Assembly (NCBI GenBank): GCA_027483285.1
Contig: JAIXUZ010000239.1
Coordinates: forward strand, 1-14,372
Direction of reading: 5' to 3'
Length of the DNA: 14,372 nt
DNA from: Bacteroidota bacterium
GTDB taxonomy: Bacteria > Bacteroidota > Bacteroidia > CAMBQF01
Part shown: piece after piece, positions 7,401 to 12,431 of the stretch
Layout: each line of letters starts with the position of its first letter
Position numbering within the stretch: position 1 is the first letter of the stretch
Notes under the pieces: model-generated
Databases searched by the model: none
What the model was told of the DNA's origin: nothing
The model's input: the letters and a program-made list of their open reading frames with translations, nothing else
Program-made: the position numbers and the translations under genes

Positions 7401-9312
7401 TGCCACTTGCAAAACCACCTGTGCCAATAGATATTGTCTTGCCTGCGGCTAATGTACTAGTATTGGTATATCCATTAAACCTTATTGTACCGCTACCTGT
7501 GTTGCTAATGGTTACATTACCGTTATAATTATTGCTAAAGGTCCAACCTGCTAAATCTAAGTTGCCGCTGCTTACATTAATATCCAGGGCTGAATTGAAT
7601 GTATTAGCCCCCGCGCCTGCCCATCCATTAGCAGTAGACCCATTTTTATTGACTGTAACCGCTCCGTTAAACGTAGAACCTCCCCCAATAGTCACAGATG
7701 GCCCTGTGGCTGTTATACCTCCTCCCCATGTAGAGCTATTAATATTTAATGCAGCTGTACCTGTAACGGTAAAATTTTGGGCAGTTGTGCCACTTTGTGT
7801 TATTCCGCTTATCGTCAATGTTCCCGTAGCGAACCCACCCGAGCCTACTGATATTGTTTTTCCTGATGCTAAGTAACTATTAGCGCTGTATGAATTGAAG
7901 TTTATAGTGCCAGAACCTGTATTGCTTACAGTTACATTATTATTGTAGTTATTTCCATACACCCAGCTCGTCAAATTTAAGCTGCCAGCACTGACATTGA
8001 CATCTAATGTTGAATTAAATGTACATCCGCCCCAGCCCGCAGTGGCAGAACCATTTTTATTAACTATAACAGTTCCGTTATATGTTCCACCATTTAAGTT
8101 TACGGAAGGACCTGTAGCAGTAATATTTCCTCCCCATGTTGATGTTTCTATAAATAAGCCAGCAGAACCCGTTACCGTAAAATTTTGTGCTGTGGTACCA
8201 CTTTGTGAAACGTTGTTTATATATAAATTACCTGAAGCGAACCCTCCTGACCCCACGGTAATAGTTTTACCCGAAGCCAAGTAATTAGTATTGCTGTAGC
8301 TTGAAAGCTTTACACTACCAGAACTGGTATTGCTAATGGTTACGTTATCGTTAAAAGTATTAGTATTCGTCCAGCTGTTCAGGTTTAAATTACCGCCACT
8401 TACATTTACATCAAGCGTTGAGTTAAATGTATTTCCACCCTCCCAACTGGCAGTGCCTGATCCGTTTTTTGTAACCGAAACAGCCCCATTAAAAGTAGAA
8501 TATCCTAGGTTAAAATTTGGTGAAGAAATACTAACTGTACCCCCAAATGTTATGTTTGCTAAATTCAAGGTAGAAGTTCCTGTTAGCGTAAAACTTTGTG
8601 CTACACTACCACTTATTGCAATACCATTTATTGTTAATGTGCCAGAATTATACCCGCCTGAACCTATAGCTATTGTTTTGCCAGACGCAAGTGTGCTGGT
8701 ATTAGTATAAGTATTAAAACGGATTCTGCCGCTGCCCGTATTGCTTACTGTGATATTATCATTGTATGTATTCCCAGTTAAGTAGTTCACTAAATCGACA
8801 CTCCCGTTACTTAGACTTATATCTAATGTTGAATTAAAGGTATTACCGCCGGCCCAAGAATCCGTAGAAGTTCCTGATTTAACAATTGAAACGGGGCTAT
8901 TAAATATTGAGTTAGTTACTGTAACTGCACCTGATGATATGTTTACTGCTGCCCCAAACGTGGTTCCAGCTATTGCAGTTGTTGCATTAATAAATGAGGC
9001 CGTACCATTATTAACAGCTCCTCCTGTTAGCGAAGTAGTACCCGTTACTGTTAGGGTGTAGCCATTTAAGTTTATTGTGCCAGTACTAACTGTTATATTA
9101 GTTATGCTTCGGTTAGCATCCAGCAATGGCATATTAGTTAAACTGCCATTATTAAGCACTACATGGTCACTACTTGATGGAACTCCTGATGGGCTCCAGT
9201 TAGCAGCCGTGTTCCAATCTGTTGATGTTGAGCCTGTCCAGGTGCGGCTTGTTTGGGCTTGTAAGCTAATTACAGAAATTAGCAAAGTGAATAAAACGGC
9301 AATTTTTTTCAT
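1480..9312 (-). CDS. Giant modular type IX-secreted surface protein (repeats, Ig/PKD-like, beta-helix)
   Basis: 2610 aa from the ATG at 9310-9312. The frame is open to an upstream ATG at 9336, but the 9312 start gives a clean signal peptide (MKKIAVLFTLLISVISLQAQ), and the bases before it repeat those before the upstream gene's ATG. Modules by residue: 23-53, a TWTGSTSTDWNTAANWSP segment typical of Bacteroidota surface proteins; 118-668, four tandem Ser/Thr/Asn/Gly-rich beta repeats of 137, 137, 136 and 141 aa; about 670-1000, a further beta region with TFPTGKAGYYRPIGI; about 1000-1150, two Ig/PKD-like modules; about 1280-1520, a module shared with the 355-aa neighbour; about 1525-1700, more Ig/PKD-like sequence with paired cysteines; about 1705-2240, a right-handed beta-helix full of short N-T/S-turn repeats; about 2305-2525, a Tyr/Asp-rich, mainly helical region; about 2530-2610, the sorting domain (YPNPAMNFVTV to KLVIIR). 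No catalytic motif is evident. An adhesin or matrix role is inferred from architecture only. Confidence 0.9.
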   Translation of the reverse strand: MKKIAVLFTLLISVISLQAQTSRTWTGSTSTDWNTAANWSPSGVPSSSDHVVLNNGSLTNMPLLDANRSITNITVSTGTINLNGYTLTVTGTTSLTGGAVNNGTASFINATTAIAGTTFGAAVNISSGAVTVTNSIFNSPVSIVKSGTSTDSWAGGNTFNSTLDISLSNGSVDLVNYLTGNTYNDNITVSNTGSGRIRFNTYTNTSTLASGKTIAIGSGGYNSGTLTINGIAISGSVAQSFTLTGTSTLNLANITFGGTVSISSPNFNLGYSTFNGAVSVTKNGSGTASWEGGNTFNSTLDVNVSGGNLNLNSWTNTNTFNDNVTISNTSSGSVKLSSYSNTNYLASGKTITVGSGGFASGNLYINNVSQSGTTAQNFTVTGSAGLFIETSTWGGNITATGPSVNLNGGTYNGTVIVNKNGSATAGWGGCTFNSTLDVNVSAGSLNLTSWVYGNNYNNNVTVSNTGSGTINFNSYSANSYLASGKTISVGSGGFATGTLTISGITQSGTTAQNFTVTGTAALNINSSTWGGGITATGPSVTIGGGSTFNGAVTVNKNGSTANGWAGAGANTFNSALDINVSSGNLDLAGWTFSNNYNGNVTISNTGSGTIRFNGYTNTSTLAAGKTISIGTGGFASGNLYINGITQSGSTAQNITLTGTSASLYLTNSTFNGVITASAPNVISGGSTFNSDFTVTKSSSSTNSWTANTYNGNVSITNTGSGYINMSNVVSGGDIYNGNATFTKSGTGDVIIAGSGSTVTFKGNVTLNNISSTQFSGSQGALFTGTAAQTLNQSSSTLNFGRVTINKASNNLTLNAPLTVSTALTLTSGKIVTTGTNLLNLVDNATVSSASNSSYVQGPMSKTGNDAFTFPTGKAGYYRPIGITSPSSTATVFTAEYVDATQTLGTSADTSIANLSDCEHWTLTRSGSTSNVNVTLAWNSASCNGAVATNMRVAGWNGSTWTNYGNGTRTGNATAGTVTSNTNPTAYNAFALTNKNCTGVATITPSGATSFCSGGSVTLTAPAGAKKYTWLPSSISQSINASASNSYIVKVADTLGCVGKDTVDVTVWANPTVSADSDTFIVAGDTIQLNASAGSGTSPYSYLWTPSTGLSSTIVNNPFANPSENTIYSVTVTDGHGCIKRDTINLKVYDFTLSANTDTLEWMDSLLVSLSHVGFTAGQQYTIRFGDDCHTDLGYDNTTCDDTFTIANIPQLKRYAETGNFSIKVSTKLGDRTLAKYINVVSLPYDVAYEDNPCNRIINTCMDVNTNADLTGSNRSLISNASPWYAPGEPLPNWDVGSHSNPNPPYPCSPYSGWTPPPANSVNSFFDYINTPDYFNDQSTPPFDILNPTSPSNQTGPGQQAAYGGDDGCRHSYIGIATYVQSNVFHRECIAQDFFVGTGNELTPGVEYKLSFQGNLADNSFWQTGLAARIIQSTTNAINNISLTATGNISNRDTWTKFEGFFKPTVTSRYELQIGGTEQFNCTPPTASPLNNQPTCCNGGTWPTGANSAYYYIADVKMEPAGDLSVNGNTATNQIYTLCYGESLTLTGAISTTTNPNSGLLWENLHVTNPTDPTFSGQESNTSITITPPWISGLYTAYKYTLSTTIAGCTKIINIEVDVFSTTVNDFAIVGPTTNCNLSSTYSISPTTTDATYHWEVPAGVTVTPEYGTSVTINWGEVAGGTITVTGNNGCKKIVTLNVGPCCTPDFQIIDANASDLAGLFPGFVSSGSGIVTITGNYVNQAAPGFEIGILGTLTIDAGVNQLIMQDVNIVLGPNAKIIFANNNNLQNFTIDNSWLHACGNSLWDMIYAHNRFKSIDVANSSIIEDAKIAISSFGGAQFTVTNSTLNKNFRHIKAAKGIYGTSPATISGSTLTCSANLLPSYPTMYSPNTNQTYIGIDLIGMPNFEVGNTTSSTNTIEKSYYGIYAYSSTASVDNNYFQTQYGIYSLGKNKGTYALNVGTIASNTFFKCYVGVSANTNINLDVEGNTFDQNGLIGIWYTNNGAYSTGSLLPGSVASNNVFVFDNTITKTPFGIVGINNKRSNSLLKDNHIDFSTFAPSDQGMTYGVFLSENSAPSWYQQNSNYKIIDNDINSARYGIWGNSLGGSYVYNNTVNLTANTFPTYLDPFNGGVRLINNVGTIVWNNTVNGGSNTDPDYLDPRMEGIRIDNGYFTIVTCNTINDANTKYTGRGIDYSKHFLSIMRGNNMQNTQAGLVLKMGSIITEQGDLSNPSDNQWIPGGFPAGDLRTEDGTDGPLSQLFVRANGDYLPQGVAGTTPYITFNSSASGSYYDCGTLLGLTPSHFEGVALRLLHHNTGYDSLPELDEYQMRQAIYSYYKLYPDSFSAVTDLVNFALDMDTSNIGKMRVADSLINFGYINWVAAARPDTVFEAQDSTEFAQNSFVTLVTNLSNAEDMLNSITPANDIETASKIVKLIQIDAYRRMEEYIDSSKIDTDNEAYYWQKINDSLFTDENLLVLDSIALLCPFVSGPDVYTARNIMMQQSDTLFKYYALYRNTCEDGILASTRKMQDVNDDSIVAIYPNPAMNFVTVAINADVVDGRFEVYDYTGKLIITKPLNTKYTTVDLPDYLPNSLYYVRVINVNEIIKNDKLVIIR
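6241..7010. other. GC-rich island inside the giant gene
   Basis: By hand count, lines of 60 bases in this stretch are about 47-67% G+C (67% at 6241-6300, 62% at 6361-6420, 60% at 6481-6540). Sampled lines elsewhere in the same gene are about 33-40%. The frame stays open throughout. The island covers residues about 768-1024, which join the repeat region to the first Ig-like module. This suggests a segment of different origin or a part under different codon pressure. Confidence 0.75.
7309..8961 (-). repeat. Four tandem coding repeats of about 410 bp
   Basis: Unit boundaries set at the T-[F/W]-G/N-G motif fall at 8961-8551, 8550-8140, 8139-7732 and 7731-7309, giving units of 411, 411, 408 and 423 bp, all multiples of three. 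Each unit contains, in order, NTFNS-LD, a SNT-SG motif, a Y-STLA/YLASGKT motif, a G-GGF/Y-SG-L-I motif, then AQ-FT(V/L)TG. A degenerate fifth unit begins at 7308 (TFNGVITASAP) and breaks down after the next NSW motif. Diverged DNA with conserved length points to old duplication and selection on protein shape. Confidence 0.85.
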
Positions 9313-9328
9313 TGTATAGTTAGTTGGA
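9313..9328 (-). promoter_or_regulatory. Leader motif TCCAACTAACT before the giant gene
   Basis: On the minus strand TCCAACTAACT (9328-9318) stands 5 nt before the ATG at 9312. The identical 11-mer precedes the upstream gene's ATG by 4 nt. The shared placement supports both start choices and suggests a translation-initiation or duplicated leader element. It is not a Shine-Dalgarno sequence. Confidence 0.5.
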
Positions 9329-9360
9329 ATGGTCAATAAGTTGAAAAAAAATAGGTTTGG

Positions 9361-9786
9361 TTACTGTCCACTGAATGTAACAGCCGATTGTTGGCTACCG
9401 CCAACCGTTGCCCTTACCTGGGCGTAATAATTAGGCAATGTTGCGTATTTCCCCAAATAAAGGCGAACATATATACCATCGCGAGAATAGGATGTTCCAT
9501 CTTGAAACTCTCCCTCTTCATTAAATGTAAAGGTCTTATCTATAATATCATTCCCCCCAGAGGTGCTACCTAACTTTACTGTAAATGAAGTAATATCGTT
9601 TGTATCACTCAATTCAATAAACATTTGAGGCTCTTTTTGAACTTCAGTTGTTATTGCAGTGTCGCCTTGATTAATTTGGGTGAAGTGGGTTTGAATAAAT
9701 ACATCCATATGATGTATTGCGTTTGTTTGAGCTTGGGCAAAAAAGGACAACATTAGCCCAGCAAATAGGGAGATTAATTTTCTCAT
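9361..9786 (-). CDS. Small secreted protein of unknown function
   Basis: 141 aa starting at ATG 9784-9786. Residues 1-20 (MRKLISLFAGLMLSFFAQAQ) are a clear signal peptide with an AQA-type cleavage site. The mature part, about 120 aa, has alternating polar and hydrophobic stretches and no cysteine; its end (YYAQVRATVGG, then VTFSG) looks like the last strands of a fibronectin-III or Ig-like sandwich. It carries no type IX sorting domain, so it may stay in the periplasm or outer membrane, or leave by another route. The stop is 48 bp before the ATG of the giant protein and both genes share the same leader 11-mer, so they are probably co-transcribed. A partner or chaperone role for the giant protein is a guess from position. 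I do not recognise the family. Confidence 0.8.
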   Translation of the reverse strand: MRKLISLFAGLMLSFFAQAQTNAIHHMDVFIQTHFTQINQGDTAITTEVQKEPQMFIELSDTNDITSFTVKLGSTSGGNDIIDKTFTFNEEGEFQDGTSYSRDGIYVRLYLGKYATLPNYYAQVRATVGGSQQSAVTFSGQ

Positions 9787-9801
9787 GATCAGTTAGTTGG
9801 A
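9787..9801 (-). promoter_or_regulatory. Leader motif TCCAACTAACT before the small secreted protein
   Basis: The minus strand reads TCCAACTAACT (9801-9791), then GATC, then ATG. It is the second copy of the leader found at 9318-9328. No clear Bacteroidota promoter was found just upstream. The nearest -7-like octamer is TTTATTTG (9841-9834, one mismatch to TAnnTTTG), which has no TTG at the right distance. Confidence 0.5.
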
Positions 9802-9872
9802 GGCACTAATATGAAAACGAAAAATCTAAGTGCCAAATAAATTTCACATTATTTACAATAATTTTACTTAGA

Positions 9873-9952
9873 AGTGTAATCAAATTTTAAAACGGATTAA
9901 TTTTTTACACTAAAGTGTAAACCGAAGGGCGAAAAATCGATTTGATTACACT
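9873..9952. promoter_or_regulatory. Symmetric operator-like site: four AGTGTAA heptamers, nested dyads
   Basis: AGTGTAATCAAA (9873-9884) and TTTGATTACACT (9941-9952) are perfect 12-bp inverted repeats. Exactly centred between them (axis 9912.5) is an 18-bp palindrome, TTTACACTAAAGTGTAAA (9904-9921). AGTGTAA therefore occurs four times: forward at 9873 and 9914, inverted at 9905-9911 and 9946-9952. Copies of the same orientation are 41 bp apart, about four helical turns. The site lies 87 bp upstream of the first gene of the surface operon. Likely uses are a regulator binding array or a recombination site; a bidirectional RNA hairpin is also possible. Confidence 0.6.
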
Positions 9953-10025
9953 ATATTCTAAAAAAAGCATGTAAATTTGCTTATGAAACTTTTTCAGCTT
10001 AATTGGAGCCAAACGGGATTTAATA

Positions 10026-10059
10026 GCAGGTTTTTCACCTGCGTTTCACAAAAGTGAAA
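10026..10059. repeat. Two adjacent hairpins
   Basis: GCAGGT (10026-10031) pairs with ACCTGC (10037-10042) across a 5-nt loop. One base later TTTCAC (10044-10049) pairs with GTGAAA (10054-10059) across a 4-nt loop. The two tight stems are separated by a single base. Confidence 0.55.
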
Positions 10060-10141
10060 GGGGTATCATGAGTTATTGATATTGAGGGCGCTCTTGTTGT
10101 GGTATTAATCCCAGCGGGATTCAATCGATTTTATAGCATAG

Positions 10142-10168
10142 TTTGAAATGATTGTTAGTCATTTCAAA
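10142..10168. repeat. Perfect 10-bp inverted repeat, 7-nt loop
   Basis: TTTGAAATGA (10142-10151) and TCATTTCAAA (10159-10168) are exact reverse complements around TTGTTAG. No U tract follows in either direction, so it does not look like an intrinsic terminator. Confidence 0.65.
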
Positions 10169-10328
10169 AGCTTAAGTATGCTTAAGGCCATTTCTTAAAT
10201 ATCTAATCTCTATACTACTATTTTAGTACACTTTGGTTTGAGGTTATATACTGCCCGATGCTGGTACTTGTAATTTATTAAAGAGAAAAATATCTTTTGA
10301 GATACAGCACATTTCTTTACCTATCTAA

Positions 10329-10347
10329 ATAAAAGCTTAGCTTTTAT
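10329..10347. repeat. Near-perfect palindrome ATAAAAGCT-T-AGCTTTTAT
   Basis: Nine-base arms (10329-10337 and 10339-10347) around one central base. The hairpin loop would be too tight to use the full stem, so a protein-binding palindrome is as likely as an RNA fold. Confidence 0.55.
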
Positions 10348-10451
10348 ACAAACGTAATAAAGGGTTTTCGCCTGGCGTGGGTTAATGTTTATATTAACCT
10401 ATTGGTTATTAGTTTTATAGAGGTTGTATTAACGTAACCTATGATTATGCT

Positions 10452-10472
10452 TCTCGAGAATTCCCGGGAATT
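10452..10472. repeat. Abutting palindromes TCTCGAGA and AATTCCCGGGAATT
   Basis: TCTCGAGA (10452-10459) shares its last A with the 14-bp palindrome AATTCCCGGGAATT (10459-10472). It is followed by an imperfect inverted repeat with AAACGC (10478-10483) and GCGTTT (10485-10490) flanked by ACGT on both sides. This G+C-containing palindrome stands out in AT-rich surroundings. Confidence 0.6.
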
Positions 10473-10603
10473 TACGTAAACGCTGCGTTTTACGTGGTTT
10501 GTTTATTTTAAGTAAGCCCAGCTTTTTTAGTTCTTTTGTTGCATTATGATTTGGTTTAGATAACAGAACTAATAATTAACGTTAGAAATTCGTAATCAAA
10601 ACT

Positions 10604-10643
10604 ATGTATTGAGTAATAGGTGCTTTATATAGCTTCAATACAT
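10604..10643. repeat. 9-bp inverted repeat with 22-nt loop
   Basis: ATGTATTGA (10604-10612) and TCAATACAT (10635-10643) are exact reverse complements. On the plus strand the right arm is followed by TTTTT (the arm's last T plus four), so it could act as a weak plus-strand terminator. Confidence 0.45.
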
Positions 10644-11125
10644 TTTTCATAGCTGCTGTATTGGCACGTACTACCTTTCTTTACCTGTTAATAATAAACT
10701 ACTTTAATGTTGTGATTAACTATGCATGTTTGCAAGTGCATACAAGTGCATTTCTTCTGCATGCATTACTAATTTCTTTTGTTGTGCTCGTGCTAATGTT
10801 TTTTATACTACCTCTTATAGATGTTACAAGTTTAACGTTAACAACAAGTAGTTTTAAAACATCTTATTTGGGTGCATATCTTTTTCTTTAATTTTTATCG
10901 TACTATACTAACGAAACATAGTTTGTTTCTTTACATGTGCTCTTTATCAAACGATATGTTTATTAGTCATTATGGTTTATCGTGTATTAATGAAGTAAAG
11001 CACCTTTTTTATGTTTTAGTAGTTAGTGCACTGCTCGTTGCATGTTTGATAGTTGGGTTTAAAGATTAATACTTAATTAAGGTTTTCATAGTAAATAAAA
11101 AGTAGATAGTTGCATTAATATACAA

Positions 11126-11144
11126 CTATGTAAAAAGCTATGTA
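11126..11144. promoter_or_regulatory. Direct repeat CTATGTA x2 just upstream of the regulator promoter
   Basis: CTATGTA occurs at 11126-11132 and 11138-11144, 12 bp apart on the same face of the helix. The second copy is 5 bp before the TTG of the promoter at 11150. The placement suits a binding site for autoregulation by the MerR-like protein or another regulator. Confidence 0.35.
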
Positions 11145-11149
11145 CATTA

Positions 11150-11179
11150 TTGTTATTTATTGAAAAATACTTATATTTG
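11150..11179 (+). promoter_or_regulatory. Bacteroidota-type promoter for the regulator-recombinase genes
   Basis: TTG at 11150-11152, a 19-bp spacer, then TATATTTG at 11172-11179. This fits the known Bacteroidota -33 (TTG) and -7 (TAnnTTTG) consensus and spacing. Transcription would start around 11183-11187, which helps to choose the start codon of the next gene. Confidence 0.7.
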
Positions 11180-11198
11180 TTTTATGGTAAGTATCAAA

Positions 11199-12161
11199 AT
11201 GCCCGACATAGAAAACGCTTCTGCTGAAGATGTATTAGCTTTTTTAACTTCTTTAAAGGTTGAAAAGCATTTTACGTTAAAAGAATGTGAAATAACAAAC
11301 AAAAACTTTTACGACTGGAGGGCTGTAGATATTGTTCCACCCAGCTTAGTAAAAAAGGAGGGGGAAGGCTATGCCGATATCATGCTTACCTACTTTGAAT
11401 GGGTCTGGTTACAGATAGTTAAAGATTTGCGCTTAATGGGTATTAGCTATAAGACGATAAAGCACCTGCGTGATGAATGTTGGCAAGAATTAAGCGTTAG
11501 TGAACTCATTGCCCTTTCAAAAGATGATGAGGTTAAAAAACAACTTGCCAACTCAACTAAAAAACTACAAAAGCTAAATAGTAAAGTAGAAGAGTTTAAT
11601 GCTCGGTATTCGCAATTCGATTTAGAAAGTGCTGTTAATGAATCATCGTATAAAAACTACCTTATTGACTTTTACATTAGCTATTGTTTGTTTGAAGAAA
11701 AAGAGCTGTCGTTATTGGTTAGGCACGATGGCTTGTTTTTAGCCCTAAAAGACATGGCAGAAGTAAGCTCAATAGATGATAGTAATGCAGACACCAATTA
11801 CTACACTAAAAACTTTGCTACCTATCCCCATATAACCATCCCTTTATTGCGGTATGTGCATAGTTTTTTTCTAAAAGACAAGGTTTTCTCTTATATCCCA
11901 AAACTTGGGTTTGTTAATGCAGACGAATTTGAAGTGTTAGAGATGATTAGGAAAGGGGGGCTTAAGGAGTTAACGGTGAAGCTTGATCAGAAAAGCGGCA
12001 AAATAAAAGCCTATGAGTTTAAAAAGGATGGGGATATCTCCCGGGAAGATATGCTGGCTTTAACCCGTACGTTCTTTTTACAACAATATGAAAGTGTATC
12101 CTTTAAATGGAAAAATAACAAGACCGTCTACTTTGAAAGAACAAGCAAAAAGCAATTTTAA
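11199..12161 (+). CDS. MerR-like HTH DNA-binding protein of the mobile element
   Basis: 320 aa from the ATG at 11199. In-frame alternatives are ATG 11184 and TTG 11160. The promoter at 11150-11179 makes TTG 11160 impossible and ATG 11184 nearly leaderless. Residues about 26-95 look like a MerR-type winged helix: FTLKECEITNKNFYDW, then PP, then GYAD, then a long helix ending in DLRLMGISYKTIKHL. A charged helical, probably coiled-coil segment follows (about 108-140). The rest, to residue 320, matches nothing I recognise. The protein is longer than classical MerR regulators and lacks an obvious metal-binding cysteine tail. As the first gene before a small ORF and the recombinase, it probably controls them or acts as a directionality (excision) factor. 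The HTH call is by eye; the role is inferred from position. Confidence 0.7.
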   Translation: MPDIENASAEDVLAFLTSLKVEKHFTLKECEITNKNFYDWRAVDIVPPSLVKKEGEGYADIMLTYFEWVWLQIVKDLRLMGISYKTIKHLRDECWQELSVSELIALSKDDEVKKQLANSTKKLQKLNSKVEEFNARYSQFDLESAVNESSYKNYLIDFYISYCLFEEKELSLLVRHDGLFLALKDMAEVSSIDDSNADTNYYTKNFATYPHITIPLLRYVHSFFLKDKVFSYIPKLGFVNADEFEVLEMIRKGGLKELTVKLDQKSGKIKAYEFKKDGDISREDMLALTRTFFLQQYESVSFKWKNNKTVYFERTSKKQF

Positions 12162-12175
12162 CACAAGCTACCCAT

Positions 12176-12240
12176 AGCCTGGGAGCATTACAAATACCCG
12201 GCTGATTAACTGATAGCCTCAGTAATTAGGCACATCAGCC
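12176..12240 (+). promoter_or_regulatory. Two mutually exclusive hairpins between regulator and 60-aa gene
   Basis: Hairpin A: AGCC-T-GGG (12176-12183) pairs with CCCGGCT (12197-12203), with one bulged T. Hairpin B: GGCTGAT (12200-12206) pairs with ATCAGCC (12234-12240) and encloses an inner stem ACTGA/TCAGT (12209-12213/12219-12223). A and B share bases 12200-12203, so only one can form at a time. B ends 8 bp before the ATG of the 60-aa gene, so a choice between folds could control read-through or translation of the recombinase genes. Neither fold has a U tract. Confidence 0.4.
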
Positions 12241-12248
12241 AACCTAAA

Positions 12249-12431
12249 ATGCAACGTAATGAAAATGCCAATGAAGTAACAATTAAAGACATTAAGAACA
12301 TAAAAGAACTCAAAAATCTGAGCGATGAAGAAGCAACGCAAATGGTAAATGCCATTAAAGAGTTTTGCTTGCTGATTGCGGACACGGTATTATATGGAAA
12401 CGAAGACGCCAACATTGAAAATGAAGAATAA
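12249..12431 (+). CDS. Small acidic protein overlapping the recombinase start
   Basis: 60 aa from ATG 12249 to TAA 12429-12431. It is hydrophilic and acidic, rich in Asn/Glu, and mostly helical by eye (IKDIKNIKELKNLSDEEA, then MVNAIKEFCLL). It ends NEDANIENEE. Its last codons overlap the recombinase ATG at 12421 by 11 bp in another frame, an arrangement that suggests translational coupling. I do not recognise the family. Small proteins beside recombinases can be directionality factors or inhibitors, but nothing in the sequence proves that here. Confidence 0.65.
   Translation: MQRNENANEVTIKDIKNIKELKNLSDEEATQMVNAIKEFCLLIADTVLYGNEDANIENEE

Larger units (their letters stand above)
9953..11149. 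other. 1.2-kb stretch with no convincing gene, rich in short inverted repeats
   Basis: No open frame here looks like a real gene. The only two over 60 codons (10661-10891 and 10872-11069, plus strand) start at TTG and GTG, overlap each other, and are hydrophobic because the strand is T-rich. From 10026 to 10643 short perfect inverted repeats follow each other closely; the best are listed separately. Further small ones are AATCCC-AGC-GGGATT (10107-10121), CTTAAG-tatg-CTTAAG (10171-10186), TATCT-AGATA (10291-10304), CGCC-t-GGCG (10369-10377), GGTTAAT-ATTAACC (10380-10399) and palindromes TTAACGTTAA (10832-10841) and CTTAATTAAG (11072-11081). It may hold a structured RNA, an origin or transfer region, or decayed DNA. 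Confidence 0.6.

Noticed and set aside
6437..8710. Several plus-strand open frames of 80-126 codons opposite the giant gene's repeats
   Set aside because: They mirror the antisense of Ser/Thr/Asn/Gly-rich repeats, which lack stops in one frame. The minus-strand frame is one 2610-codon protein with recognisable modules.
7309..8961. CRISPR-like regular spacing
   Set aside because: The unit is about 410 bp, in frame, coding and diverged; there are no short identical repeats with unique spacers.
9921..9945. GAAAAATCGATTTGAT as a left copy of the tRNA-Arg attachment core (GAGAATCGAACTCAT)
   Set aside because: Only about nine bases agree loosely and the rest of the tRNA 3' end is absent. No convincing left attachment site was found in the window.
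9873..9952. Small transposable repeat (MITE) with 12-bp terminal inverted repeats
   Set aside because: No target duplication flanks it, and the inner palindrome on the same axis is better explained as a binding site. A genome-wide copy search could revive the idea.
10661..11069. Two overlapping plus-strand frames of 76 and 65 codons encoding hydrophobic peptides
   Set aside because: Non-ATG starts, composition explained by T-rich DNA, no ribosome site, no promoter, and no recognisable motif.
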